Positions 31,439 through 40,171 of a stretch of DNA of 64,000 nucleotides are shown here, piece by piece. The position numbers and the translations under genes were made by a program. Below the pieces are notes generated by a model. It searched no databases, was not told the origin of the DNA, and worked only from the letters and a program-made list of their open reading frames with translations. Position 1 is the first letter of the stretch. Each line of letters begins with the position of its first letter. This DNA comes from Herbiconiux gentiana (lineage in GTDB: Bacteria; Actinomycetota; Actinomycetes; Actinomycetales; Microbacteriaceae). The DNA lies in the NCBI RefSeq assembly GCF_024978135.1, contig NZ_JANTEZ010000004.1, positions 310,001 through 374,000 on the forward strand, given 5' to 3'.

Positions 31439-32221
31439 CTAGTCGAGCGCGGCGCGCAGCTCTGGCGAGAGGTGCTCGAGCCGCCGCCGGTCGCGGATGG
31501 CCACGATCCCCACGCAGGCCACCCAGACCAGCCACGGGAACGTCGCGAGCATCGCCGTGGCCGCTCCCCCGGCGGCGAAGAAGCTGTCGGGGCTCGTGCC
31601 GCCGAACATCATGGGCACGGTCAGCACGTTGAGCACGGCCACGGCGTAGGCGATGTGCCCCGTCCACTTCGGCAGGGCACCCGAGGCGAGGGTCACGTAG
31701 CCGGCGGCCGCCGCCACCAGGGCGTTCAACGTGCATCCGATCGACCCGAACATCAGGGTGTGGCCGACGGTCAACGCCCGCAGCGACGAGGCGTCGGGCG
31801 TCAGGTCGGTGGTGTCGAGCGCGGTCGCCCCCTCGAGCCCGTCGCCCACGAGCGTCACGGCGATGAACAGCACCCCGGCGCCGTAGGCGATGTTCGCCAC
31901 CCACTGCAGATCGGGCCGGGTGTGCGTGATGAGCTGGCGGAAGCCGGACAGGAAGACGAGCAGCGCCGCCATCAGGAAGGTGTCGATCAGGATCGTGAAC
32001 AGCGTCTGATTCGCCGTGCGCGTCATGAACTCGACCAGCGCCGCCTTGTCGTCGAGTGCCGGTCGCGCGCCCACCAGCAGCACCTGCACGAGGAACTCGC
32101 TCGCCGTGAGCAGCGCGACGCTGATCGCGGCGATGCCCGTCCAGAGCCGCACGTCGGGGTTCAGCCGGCCGTCCTTGACGACCGTGATCATGTGGTTGTG
32201 CTGACTGACGTGCGTCTGCAT
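31439..32221 (-). CDS. Six-to-seven-helix membrane protein, unknown (DUF4386-like)
   Basis: A 260-residue integral membrane protein with a short N-terminus (VKDGRLNPDVRLWTGIAA) and hydrophobic segments spread over the whole length. There is no recognisable catalytic motif. The general look (TASEFLVQVLL, GHTLMFGSIGC) resembles small DUF4386-type proteins, but this is a weak impression. GGGGGAG precedes the ATG by seven bases. It stands alone between lgt (convergent) and the FAD oxidase (same strand). Confidence 0.6.
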   Translation of the reverse strand: MQTHVSQHNHMITVVKDGRLNPDVRLWTGIAAISVALLTASEFLVQVLLVGARPALDDKAALVEFMTRTANQTLFTILIDTFLMAALLVFLSGFRQLITHTRPDLQWVANIAYGAGVLFIAVTLVGDGLEGATALDTTDLTPDASSLRALTVGHTLMFGSIGCTLNALVAAAAGYVTLASGALPKWTGHIAYAVAVLNVLTVPMMFGGTSPDSFFAAGGAATAMLATFPWLVWVACVGIVAIRDRRRLEHLSPELRAALD

Positions 32222-32300
32222 GGCGCGCTCCCCCGGTTCGGGCCGCCCTCCGCCGCCCTCGCGCCTCCGAGAGTAGCGGGTCGGGCGGGCGCCGGGTGGG

Positions 32301-33671
32301 CTACGCCGAGGGGAAGCCGTGGAAGACCCCGCCGGGGTCGAACCGGGCGATCAGCTGCTGGATGCGCGGCCAGTCCTCCTCGCGGAAGGAGCGCGCGACG
32401 CGCTCGGGGTGCTCGCGGAGGTCGGCCTCGCTCAGCACGTGGCCCGTGGCTGTCGGCAGGAGCGCTGCGGCGACCTCGTCGAGCCAGGCGCGGTTCGCGG
32501 CGTCGTCGGCCGGGTCGTCCCAGATCACGTAGACGATGAGGACGGTGGTGTCGTGCAACCCGTAGGCCGCCTCGCCCACAGGCAGGAGCCCGGCGCCACC
32601 GCCGTTCGCCGGCATGCCGCTCAGCACGTAGCTCTTGCCCGACGGCGCCGTCGCCATCAGCGCCTCGAGGGGTGCGAGGGCCTCGTCGAGCGTGAGGTGG
32701 GTCCAGAACGTGTCGGCGAGGTACCGGGCGCCCTCGGGGTACGTCGCGTCGACGGGCACGTGCAGTTCGCTGAGGCGTGCGTCGCCCGCGCGGCGGTCGA
32801 TCGGCACCAGGCCGGGGGCGCCATCCCCGAACGCTGCGAGCGCATCCTGCGTCGACCCCGTGGCGTCGTGGTCGAGCACGACGGTGGCGGCCACCCCGAC
32901 GACCAGCGGATGCTCGGCCGTCCCTCCCGGCCGCCCCTCCCCCTGTGTCACGAGCGACACCTCGACGTTCGGGCTGAGCCGCGTCGAGGCCTCGGTGACC
33001 CAGCGCGTCACGGCGGCGAGCTCGTCGAGCGGATACTGCCACGTGCTCACCCGCACCGCCGCCGGTTCCGGACGCAGCGCCACCTCGAACGACGTGACGA
33101 CACCCGGGAAGCCCGGACCCGACCCGCGGGCCAGCCAGAACAGCTCGCTGTTCTCGTCAGCGGAGGCCGTCAGCAGCCCACCCTCGGCGGTGACCACCCG
33201 GAGGCTCCGGATCGAGAAGCACGACGGCAGCCACGCCCCCCAGTTCACGCCGAGCCCGCCTCCGAGCAGGAACCCGCCCACCCCGGGGTCGCCGCAGTGC
33301 CCCACGGGGAACGCCAGCCCCTGGGACTCGAGCGCCGCCGACAGCACCTTGCCCCGCACGCCGGGGCCGATCGTCGCGACCATCCGCTCGGAGTCCACCG
33401 CGATCCCGTCGAGCTCCCCCAGATCGATCAGCACGCCGCCGTCGCGCACCGAGGAGGCGACCCAGCTGTGCCCGCCGGAGCGCACGGCGATCTTCTGCCC
33501 TGCCCCGACCGCGTCCCGCACGGCCTGCACCACCTCGTCCTCGCTGCGCGGCCGCACCACCGACGACGGCCGCCCCTCGGCGACCATCGCGTTGAACACC
33601 CCGTCGACGACGGCGCTCTCGAACGCCTCGTCCCCGGCTCGGACCGTCTCGATTCCCAGATCGTCATGCAC
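32301..33671 (-). CDS. FAD-binding (PCMH/BBE-type) oxidoreductase
   Basis: A 456-residue secondary-alcohol or sugar oxidase-like flavoprotein. The FAD domain shows SSVVRPRSEDEVVQAV and VRSGGHSW, whose His is the usual 8-alpha-histidyl attachment, then FPVGHCGDPGVGGFLLGGGLG, where a Cys could give bicovalent FAD although spacing differs from the usual GxCxxVG. A substrate domain and a short BBE-like end (FDPGGVFHGFPSA) follow. No signal peptide is seen. TAGCGT (33679-33684) ends seven bases before GTG 33671, which I take as a leaderless start; an in-frame GTG at 33689 lies inside that promoter. The substrate is unknown. Confidence 0.83.
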   Translation of the reverse strand: MHDDLGIETVRAGDEAFESAVVDGVFNAMVAEGRPSSVVRPRSEDEVVQAVRDAVGAGQKIAVRSGGHSWVASSVRDGGVLIDLGELDGIAVDSERMVATIGPGVRGKVLSAALESQGLAFPVGHCGDPGVGGFLLGGGLGVNWGAWLPSCFSIRSLRVVTAEGGLLTASADENSELFWLARGSGPGFPGVVTSFEVALRPEPAAVRVSTWQYPLDELAAVTRWVTEASTRLSPNVEVSLVTQGEGRPGGTAEHPLVVGVAATVVLDHDATGSTQDALAAFGDGAPGLVPIDRRAGDARLSELHVPVDATYPEGARYLADTFWTHLTLDEALAPLEALMATAPSGKSYVLSGMPANGGGAGLLPVGEAAYGLHDTTVLIVYVIWDDPADDAANRAWLDEVAAALLPTATGHVLSEADLREHPERVARSFREEDWPRIQQLIARFDPGGVFHGFPSA

Positions 33672-33723
33672 GCGGCTCACGCTATCCACTGCCCCCGCAC
33701 CGCGCTCGCCCCCGAAGGGGGCC

Positions 33724-34317
33724 TCACTCGGCGGACCAGAGCACCTCGGCGTCGAGGACCAGGTCGATCAGCTGACGCAGGAGCCCACCCATCGACGTCG
33801 ACCTCAACAGGGTGTACCGGTCGTACTCCCCCAGCGGGGCGATCGCCGCCAGTTGCCAGACGGCTGCGCCGGGATCCTCCGACAGCTCGATGTCGGCCTC
33901 CTCCGCGACGCGCGAGATCGCGCGCCGGACCACCGCTTCCGCTTCAGCCCGCAGCGGCGCGAGCGCCTCCGACCACTCCAGCTCCGGCAGCATCGTCAGC
34001 TCGGCCCGAGGGTACGGGTCCTCGTCGATCCAGCGCTCGACCGTGAAGCGCCGGGTGCCCAGGCCGACGATGAGAAGCGCGTCAGCACCCGCGGCGACGC
34101 TCACGAGACGCGCCATCGTGCCGATCGAGGCGCGCTCGTCGCCGCCCCCGGCCTCCGATCCGCGCTCGATCAGGACGATGCCGAACTCGAACCCCGGTTC
34201 GTCCTCGTCGAGCAGCCTCGCGACCATCGTGAGGTAGCGCGGCTCGAACACCCTGAGCGGGATGGCGGCGGACGGGAACAGCACGGACCCGAGCGGGAAC
34301 ATCGGCGAAGCGACCAT
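33724..34317 (-). CDS. LON substrate-binding-domain protein
   Basis: A stand-alone LON N-terminal domain of 197 residues without ATPase or protease. The family pattern is clear: MFPLGSVLFPSAAIPLRVFEPRYL, IGTMARLVSV, GTRRFTVERWI, YPRAELTMLPE. Such proteins are widespread in actinobacteria, with no assigned role. ATG 34317 starts immediately at the domain; GGAG is only one base away, so the initiation signal is weak. A TAGATC box about 26 bases upstream overlaps the divergent DUF427 promoter. Confidence 0.85.
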   Translation of the reverse strand: MVASPMFPLGSVLFPSAAIPLRVFEPRYLTMVARLLDEDEPGFEFGIVLIERGSEAGGGDERASIGTMARLVSVAAGADALLIVGLGTRRFTVERWIDEDPYPRAELTMLPELEWSEALAPLRAEAEAVVRRAISRVAEEADIELSEDPGAAVWQLAAIAPLGEYDRYTLLRSTSMGGLLRQLIDLVLDAEVLWSAE

Positions 34318-34359
34318 GCTCCAGTGAAGCACCGAGTCTGCTGATCTAGAGTTCATCCC

Positions 34360-34857
34360 ATGCCCAGACCCCTCCCCCAGACGCCCGCACCCGGCCAGGA
34401 GTCCGTCTGGGACTACCCGAGGCCGCCGCGCATCGAGCGCGTCGACGCGCCGGTCACGATCCGCCTGGGCGGGCAGCTCATCGTCGAGACCCGCGACGTC
34501 GTGCGGGTGCTCGAGACCAGCCACCCTCCGGTCTACTACCTCCCGATCACCGACTTCGCACCGGGTGCGCTGGCCGACGCCGACGGCTCCTCGTTCTGCG
34601 AATTCAAGGGCACCGCCCGGTATCTCGACGTGCGCGGCGGCGGCGAGGTGCGGCCTGCCTGCGCGTGGAACTACCCGCATCCGTCACCCGGGTTCGAGCT
34701 GCTCGACGACCGCGTCGCGATCTACGCGCACCAGATGGACGAGTGCACGGTCGACGGCGAGGTCGTCACCCCCCAGCCCGGGAACTTCTACGGCGGCTGG
34801 ATCACCAGCTGGGTCGTCGGCCCCTTCAAGGGCACGCCCGGCTCGTTCGGCTGGTGA
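34360..34857 (+). CDS. DUF427 domain-containing protein
   Basis: A 165-residue soluble protein of the DUF427 (nucleotidyltransferase-like by name only) family. Recognised from ESVWDYPRPPRIE, the IRLGGQLIVETRDVVRVLET segment, PPVYYLPITDF, CEFKGTARYLDV and AWNYPHPSPGFELLDDRVAIY. Biochemical function is not established. TAGAGT (34347-34352) ends seven bases before the ATG with no ribosome site, so the transcript is likely leaderless. It is divergent from the LON-domain gene, with only 42 bases between start codons. Confidence 0.88.
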   Translation: MPRPLPQTPAPGQESVWDYPRPPRIERVDAPVTIRLGGQLIVETRDVVRVLETSHPPVYYLPITDFAPGALADADGSSFCEFKGTARYLDVRGGGEVRPACAWNYPHPSPGFELLDDRVAIYAHQMDECTVDGEVVTPQPGNFYGGWITSWVVGPFKGTPGSFGW

Positions 34858-34867
34858 CCCGACCCGC

Positions 34868-35941
34868 CTAGTTGTTGAAGCGGAACTCCACGACGTCGCC
34901 GTCCTGCATCACGTAGTCCTTGCCCTCGATGCGGGCCTTGCCACGCGAGCGGGCCTCGGCGATGGAGCCGGTCTCGACGAGGTCGTCGAACGAGATGACC
35001 TCCGCCTTGATGAAGCCCTTCTGGAAGTCGGTGTGGATGACACCCGCCGCCTGCGGCGCCGTCCAGCCCTTGCCGATCGTCCAGGCGCGCGACTCCTTGG
35101 GGCCGGCGGTGAGGTAGGTCTGCAGTCCCAGTGTGTCGAAGCCGATTCGGGCGAGCTGGTCGAGGCCGCTCTCCTCCTGGCCGGTCGACTCGAGCAGCTC
35201 GGCGGCGTCGGCCGGGTCGAGGTCGATCAGCTCCGACTCGAGCTTCGCGTCGAGGAAGATCGCCTGCGCCGGAGCCACGAGGTCGGCGAGCGCACCCTTG
35301 CGGGCGGGGTCGTTCAGGATGGCCTCGTCGACGTTGAAGACGTAGATGAAGGGCTTGGCCGTCAGGAGGCCGAGCTCCCTGATCGGCGCGAGGTCGATCG
35401 ACGACGCCGAGAGCGGCTTGCCGGTGTCGAGCCAGGCGCGGGCCTCCTTCGCGGCGGCGAGCACGGCGGGCTCGAGCTTCTTGCCCTTGACCTCCTTCTC
35501 GTAGCGCGCTTCGGCCTTCTCGAGGGTCTGCAGATCGGCGAGCACGAGCTCGGTGTTGATGGTCTCCATGTCGCTCGCGGCGTCGACCTTGCCGTCGACG
35601 TGCACGACGTCGTCATCGACGAAGCCGCGGATGACCTGCGCGATGGCGTCGGCCTCGCGGATGTTCGCGAGGAACTTGTTGCCGAGCCCCTCGCCCTCGC
35701 TCGCGCCCTTCACGATGCCGGCGATGTCGACGAACGACACCGGCGCCGGCAGGATGCGCTCACTGCCGAAGATCTCGGCCAGCGTGTTCAGGCGCGGGTC
35801 GGGCAGGTTCACGACCCCGACGTTCGGCTCGATGGTGGCGAACGGGTAGTTCGCCGCCAGGACCTGGTTCTTGGTGAGGGCGTTGAACAGGGTGGACTTG
35901 CCGACATTGGGCAGTCCGACGATCGCGATAGTGAGAGCCAC
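34868..35941 (-). CDS. ychF: Redox-regulated ATPase/GTPase YchF
   Basis: A universally conserved Obg-family P-loop NTPase (prefers ATP) that binds ribosomes. The 357 residues include G1 GLPNVGKS, DIAGIVKGASEGEGLGN (G3), an NVDEA G4-like site replacing NKxD, and a C-terminal TGS domain (TAGPKESRAWTIGKG onward). The start is GTG 35941, giving the family N-terminus ALTIAIVGLPNVGKS; the in-frame TTG at 35950 is less likely. TAAGCT (35950-35955) lies eight bases upstream, which fits a leaderless message. Confidence 0.95.
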   Translation of the reverse strand: MALTIAIVGLPNVGKSTLFNALTKNQVLAANYPFATIEPNVGVVNLPDPRLNTLAEIFGSERILPAPVSFVDIAGIVKGASEGEGLGNKFLANIREADAIAQVIRGFVDDDVVHVDGKVDAASDMETINTELVLADLQTLEKAEARYEKEVKGKKLEPAVLAAAKEARAWLDTGKPLSASSIDLAPIRELGLLTAKPFIYVFNVDEAILNDPARKGALADLVAPAQAIFLDAKLESELIDLDPADAAELLESTGQEESGLDQLARIGFDTLGLQTYLTAGPKESRAWTIGKGWTAPQAAGVIHTDFQKGFIKAEVISFDDLVETGSIAEARSRGKARIEGKDYVMQDGDVVEFRFNN

Positions 35942-35959
35942 GAGGGTCAAGCTTAGCTT

Positions 35960-36007
35960 CCGGATGCGCGGCGGCGGGTCGCGGGACCACCCGCCCCGCG
36001 CATCCGG
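35960..36007 (-). terminator. 12-bp hairpin between mmsA and ychF
   Basis: Twelve-base inverted repeat CCGGATGCGCGG / CCGCGCATCCGG with a 24-base GC-rich centre, ten bases past the mmsA stop and directly upstream of the ychF -10 box. There is no U-tract; it is probably a 3' stabiliser or a weak terminator of mmsA. Confidence 0.6.
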
Positions 36008-36016
36008 AGCACGTCG

Positions 36017-37531
36017 CTAGTTCTGGGGGAAGCCCAGGTTGATGCCGCCGTGGGACGGGTCGAGCCAGCGGGACGTGATCGCCTTCTCCTGGGTGAAGAA
36101 GCGGAAGCCCGCAAGGCCGTAGGCCTTGGAGTCGCCGAAGATCGAGTCCTTGACGCCGCCGAAGGAGTGGTACGCGACCGGCACCGGGATGGGCACGTTG
36201 ATGCCGATCATCCCGACCTCGACCTCGTTCTGGAAGCGGCGGGCCGCCCCGCCGTCGTTGGTGAAGATGGCGGTGCCGTTGCCGTAGGCGCCGTTGTTGA
36301 TCAGGTCGACGCCCTCCTCGTAGGAGTGCACGCGCACGACCGACAGCACCGGGCCGAAGATCTCGTCGAGGTAGACCTTCGAGGTGGTGGGCACTTCGTC
36401 GATCAGGGTCGGGCCGAGCCAGAAGCCGTCGGCCTCGCCGTCGACCTCGATGCCGCGGCCGTCGACGACGACCTTCGCGCCGTCGGTCTCGGCGATCTCG
36501 ATGTAGGAGGCGACCTTGTCGCGGTGCACCTCGGTGACGAGCGGGCCCATGTCGCAGTTGCGGCGGCCGTCGCCGATCTTCAGTCCGCTCATCCGCTGCT
36601 CGATCTTGGCGACCAGCTCGTCGGCGATCGTGTCGACCGCGACCAGCACCGAGATGGCCATGCAGCGCTCGCCCGCCGAGCCGAAGCCGGCGTTGATGGC
36701 GGCGTCGGCGGCCAGGTCGAGATCGGCGTCGGGCAGCACCAGCATGTGGTTCTTCGCCCCGCCGAGGGCCTGCACGCGCTTGCCGTTCTTCGCGGCGGTC
36801 TCGTAGATGTAGTGGGCGATGGGCGTGGAGCCCACGAACGAGATGCTCTTCACGTCGCGGTGGTTCAGCAGGCCGTCGACGGCCTCCTTGTCGCCGTGCA
36901 GCACGTTGAAGACGCCGTCGGGCAGGCCCGCCTCCTTGAACAGGGCGGCGAGCCAGTTGGCGGCGCTCGGGTCTTTCTCGGAGGGCTTCAGCACGACCGT
37001 GTTGCCCGCGGCGATCGCGATCGGGAAGAACCACATCGGCACCATGGCCGGGAAGTTGAACGGGCTGATGATGCCCACCACGCCGAGCGGCTGCTTGGTC
37101 GAGTAGACGTCGACGCCGGTCGAGACGTTCTCGGAGTACTCGCCCTTCAGCAGGTGCGGGAAAGCGGTGGCCAGCTCGACGACCTCGAGGCCGCGGGTGA
37201 TCTCGCCGGCGGCATCGGAGAGCACCTTGCCGTGCTCGGCGGTGAGGATCTCGGCCAGCTCGCCCTTGCGCGCGTTCAGCAGCTCGCGGAACGCGAACAT
37301 GACCTGCTGGCGCTTCGTGACGCTCGTGTCGCGCCAGGCCGGGAAGGCGGCCTTCGCCGCGGCGACGGCGGCGTCGATCTCGGCGGTGTTGGCGAGCGCG
37401 ACGCTCTTGGACTGGCGCCCGAGCGCCGGGTCGAACACGGGGGCCGTGCGGCCGCTGGTCGAGACCAGTTCGGCCCCGCCGACCCAGTGGTTCACGACGG
37501 GCAGCTGCCCGGTGGAGACATCGTCTGACAT
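36017..37531 (-). CDS. mmsA: CoA-acylating methylmalonate-semialdehyde dehydrogenase
   Basis: A 504-residue aldehyde dehydrogenase oxidising (methyl)malonate semialdehyde to propionyl- or acetyl-CoA in valine, thymine or inositol breakdown. Family signatures are NHWVGGAEL, PFNFPAMVPMWFFPIAIAAG, KNHMLVLPDADL and the catalytic Cys in GERCMAISVLVAV (~290). The NHMLV segment distinguishes MmsA/IolA from other aldehyde dehydrogenases. It stands alone; no mmsB, iol or valine genes are nearby, so the pathway cannot be decided from context. GTCAGGAATC precedes the ATG. Confidence 0.94.
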   Translation of the reverse strand: MSDDVSTGQLPVVNHWVGGAELVSTSGRTAPVFDPALGRQSKSVALANTAEIDAAVAAAKAAFPAWRDTSVTKRQQVMFAFRELLNARKGELAEILTAEHGKVLSDAAGEITRGLEVVELATAFPHLLKGEYSENVSTGVDVYSTKQPLGVVGIISPFNFPAMVPMWFFPIAIAAGNTVVLKPSEKDPSAANWLAALFKEAGLPDGVFNVLHGDKEAVDGLLNHRDVKSISFVGSTPIAHYIYETAAKNGKRVQALGGAKNHMLVLPDADLDLAADAAINAGFGSAGERCMAISVLVAVDTIADELVAKIEQRMSGLKIGDGRRNCDMGPLVTEVHRDKVASYIEIAETDGAKVVVDGRGIEVDGEADGFWLGPTLIDEVPTTSKVYLDEIFGPVLSVVRVHSYEEGVDLINNGAYGNGTAIFTNDGGAARRFQNEVEVGMIGINVPIPVPVAYHSFGGVKDSIFGDSKAYGLAGFRFFTQEKAITSRWLDPSHGGINLGFPQN

Positions 37532-37671
37532 GATTCCTGACTTCTTCGCTGGGACTGGAGTGCTTCATCGATGGTGCTGAATCACGCCAGCCTAGGGCTT
37601 CGGGGCGCGGTTCGGCGGGCGTGTCGACGTGGCGGTCCGCCGTTGTCGGTGGCCGCTGACACACTGGGGGC

Positions 37672-39273
37672 ATGGACGCACTCCTCCCCCTGGTCATCGG
37701 TCTCCTGCTGGGCCTCGCCCTCGGCGTGGCCGGCGGGTGGCTGCTCGCACGCAGTCGGGGGGCGGATGCACGGTCCGCGGCCGATCCGGCCCTCGACGCC
37801 GCGCTGGCCGAACGCACCGCCGACCTCACCGAGGTGCGCGGCCGCGTCGAGCAGCTCGTCGACGAACGCGCCGCCCTGCAGAGCCGGCTCGCGGCCGTCG
37901 ACGCCACGGCGTCCGCGCTCCGCGAGCAGGTCGACATCGGCTCGCTCGCCCACCGCGAGCAGAGCGAGGCCGCCGCCCGGGCCCACCGCGAGCAGACCGC
38001 CGCCGCCGCGGCCCAGTACGAGGCCCAGCTCGAGTTCGCCAAGGAGCAGGCGCGCGAGCGCCTGGCTCAGCAGGATGCGCAGTACCGCGCGCAGGTCGCC
38101 GGCCTCGAAGAGCGGCTCACCGACTTCCAGCGTCGCCTCACCGAGCTGAAAGAGGCCGAGGCGACCCGCATCGACGAAGACAGCAAGGTGCTCGTCGCGC
38201 TCAGCCCGGTGCAGGAGAGCTTGAAGGCGGTTCAGGCGAAGGTCGTCGAGCTCGAGGCCCAGCGCCAGCAGCAGTACGGCGAGCTCTCGCAGCAGCTCAA
38301 GTCCGCCACCGAGTCCGAGGAGCGCCTGCGCTCGACCGCGGAGTCGCTGGCGTCGGCGCTCCGCTCGAACAGCACGCGCGGTGTCTGGGGCGAGACGCAG
38401 CTGCGCAGCGTCGTCGAGGCGGCGGGGCTCATCGAGCGCGTCGACTTCGACGTGCAGACGAGCATCCTGAGCGACTCGGGCGCGGGCCGCCCCGACATGG
38501 TGGTGCATCTGCCCGGCGGCAAGAACATCGCCGTCGACGCCAAAGTGCCCTTCGACGCCTACCTCGAGGCCTCGGCCATCCCCGCCTCGGCCACCGGCGC
38601 CGAGGGCGACCGCCGCACGCAGCTGATGAAGAAGCACGTCGCCGCGCTGCGCAGCCACATCACCGCGCTCGGCACGAAGGGCTATTGGAACGGGCTCGAG
38701 GCCTCCCCCGAGCTGGTCATCGCGTTCATCCCGAGCGAGTCGCTGGTGTCGAGCGCGCTCGAGGCCGACCCGTCGATCATGGAGTTCGCGTTCGGCAAGC
38801 GCGTGGCGCTCGCGTCACCGGTCACGCTCTGGTCGGTGCTCAAGACGGTGGCCTTCAGCTGGCAGCAAGACGTTCTGACCCAAGAGGCACGACAGCTGTT
38901 CGACCTCAGCCAGCAGCTCTACACGCGCCTCGGCACGACGGCGAAGCACATCGACAAGCTCGGCCGCACCATCGACCGCACGGTGAAGGACTACAACGCC
39001 TTCATCGGCTCGTTCGAGCGCCAGGTCTTCCCGACGGCCCGCAAGCTCGGCGCCCTCTCCAGCGAGAGCCTCTTCCCCGAGCTCGCCCCCATCGAGGAAT
39101 CCCCCCGCGAGCTCTCCAGCCACGAACTCCTGGCCGAGCTCGAGGCGGCCTCCCCCGACACCGAGTCAGAGCGAGACGCGGCCTACCTCGACCACGAGTC
39201 GGCGCACCCCGGCCCCTCGTCGTCGGTGGTCACCCTCGACTTCGGCGACGTGACGGGAACAGAGGGGCGCTGA
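37672..39273 (+). CDS. rmuC: DNA recombination protein RmuC
   Basis: A 533-residue protein with one N-terminal transmembrane helix (LPLVIGLLLGLALGVAGGWL), a long heptad-rich coiled coil (~40-190, Ala/Glu/Arg/Gln-rich) and the RmuC nuclease-like domain (~210-440; RGVWGETQLRSVVEAAGL, DMVVHLPGGKNIAVDAKVPF, LWSVLKTVAFSW). RmuC limits inversions at short repeats in E. coli; the mechanism is unclear. The C-terminal ~80 residues are acidic and probably disordered. Confidence 0.94.
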   Translation: MDALLPLVIGLLLGLALGVAGGWLLARSRGADARSAADPALDAALAERTADLTEVRGRVEQLVDERAALQSRLAAVDATASALREQVDIGSLAHREQSEAAARAHREQTAAAAAQYEAQLEFAKEQARERLAQQDAQYRAQVAGLEERLTDFQRRLTELKEAEATRIDEDSKVLVALSPVQESLKAVQAKVVELEAQRQQQYGELSQQLKSATESEERLRSTAESLASALRSNSTRGVWGETQLRSVVEAAGLIERVDFDVQTSILSDSGAGRPDMVVHLPGGKNIAVDAKVPFDAYLEASAIPASATGAEGDRRTQLMKKHVAALRSHITALGTKGYWNGLEASPELVIAFIPSESLVSSALEADPSIMEFAFGKRVALASPVTLWSVLKTVAFSWQQDVLTQEARQLFDLSQQLYTRLGTTAKHIDKLGRTIDRTVKDYNAFIGSFERQVFPTARKLGALSSESLFPELAPIEESPRELSSHELLAELEAASPDTESERDAAYLDHESAHPGPSSSVVTLDFGDVTGTEGR

Positions 39274-39280
39274 CCGAGCC

Positions 39281-40171
39281 TCAGCCCCCCGAGCGCAGCT
39301 CGCGGGCAGCACGGCGGAGGAGCACCGCCGACACGGCGATCAGCGCCGCGGCGATCAGCGCGGGCGGGATCAGGTGCGGGCCCTGGGCCAGTCCCCAGTC
39401 CACGTCCCAGAGCAGGTGCGCGGCCCCGATCCCGAGGAAGCAGGCGGCGAACACGACGACGCCGCGACCCACTCGTCCCTGGCCGACGGCCAGGATCAGG
39501 GCGGCGAGCCCGTAGCCGATGATGGCCGCGTAGAGGCCGTGCGAGCCGATCGAGAGCAGGCTCCGCACCACGAGCGTCTGCCCGACCGCCTCGACGGTGG
39601 AGACCCCCGCCGCCTCGGCGTCGATGGCGGCCTGGATGCCATAGGTCACGTTCTCGACCGCCAGCAGCCCGATGCCGACCGACGCGCCCAGCACGAACCC
39701 GTCGATCGGGTGCCGCAGCCAGCGACGACCGACCCCGATGAGGGCCAGCACGCCGAGCATCTTGAGAAGCTCCTCGATCAGCGGCGCGCTGAGCGTGATG
39801 GCCGGGTCGACGCCGAGCTTGGCCGCGAGCAGATCGACCTGCGGATTCAGCGTCGCCGAGAGGGCGATGCAGATGCCGCCGCCCCAGACCACACCGGCCG
39901 CGACGAGCATCCACGGCCGACCGAGTGGATCGACGAGTCGCAGCACCGTCAGCAGCACGGCGGCCAGGAGGAGCTGCGAGGCGATCGCGGCTGCCGTGAC
40001 CACCGGACTGTAGGCGAGCGCGGGCCCGTTCGCCACGGCCGTCGCGATCACCCCGACCACGATGAGCGGCACGAGCAGCCAGCTCATCGGCTGCCGCAGT
40101 CGAACGACCGGGGTCCACCAGCGCGTCCCGGGAGGCGTCCTCCAGGACCGCACCGCGGTCGGCGCGGTCAT
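39281..40171 (-). CDS. PrsW-family intramembrane metalloprotease
   Basis: A 296-residue membrane protein with about eight helices. The PrsW motifs are visible: LIEELLKMLGVL (EExxK), GLLAVENVTYG (glutamate in a helix), GSHGLYAAIIGYGL (His) and AAHLLWD (second His). PrsW cleaves an anti-sigma factor in Bacillus; no sigma/anti-sigma pair is nearby. The GTG/ATG start at 40171 overlaps the stop of the upstream membrane protein (ATGA-type), and that gene overlaps glpX, so the three are co-transcribed. Confidence 0.88.
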   Translation of the reverse strand: MTAPTAVRSWRTPPGTRWWTPVVRLRQPMSWLLVPLIVVGVIATAVANGPALAYSPVVTAAAIASQLLLAAVLLTVLRLVDPLGRPWMLVAAGVVWGGGICIALSATLNPQVDLLAAKLGVDPAITLSAPLIEELLKMLGVLALIGVGRRWLRHPIDGFVLGASVGIGLLAVENVTYGIQAAIDAEAAGVSTVEAVGQTLVVRSLLSIGSHGLYAAIIGYGLAALILAVGQGRVGRGVVVFAACFLGIGAAHLLWDVDWGLAQGPHLIPPALIAAALIAVSAVLLRRAARELRSGG

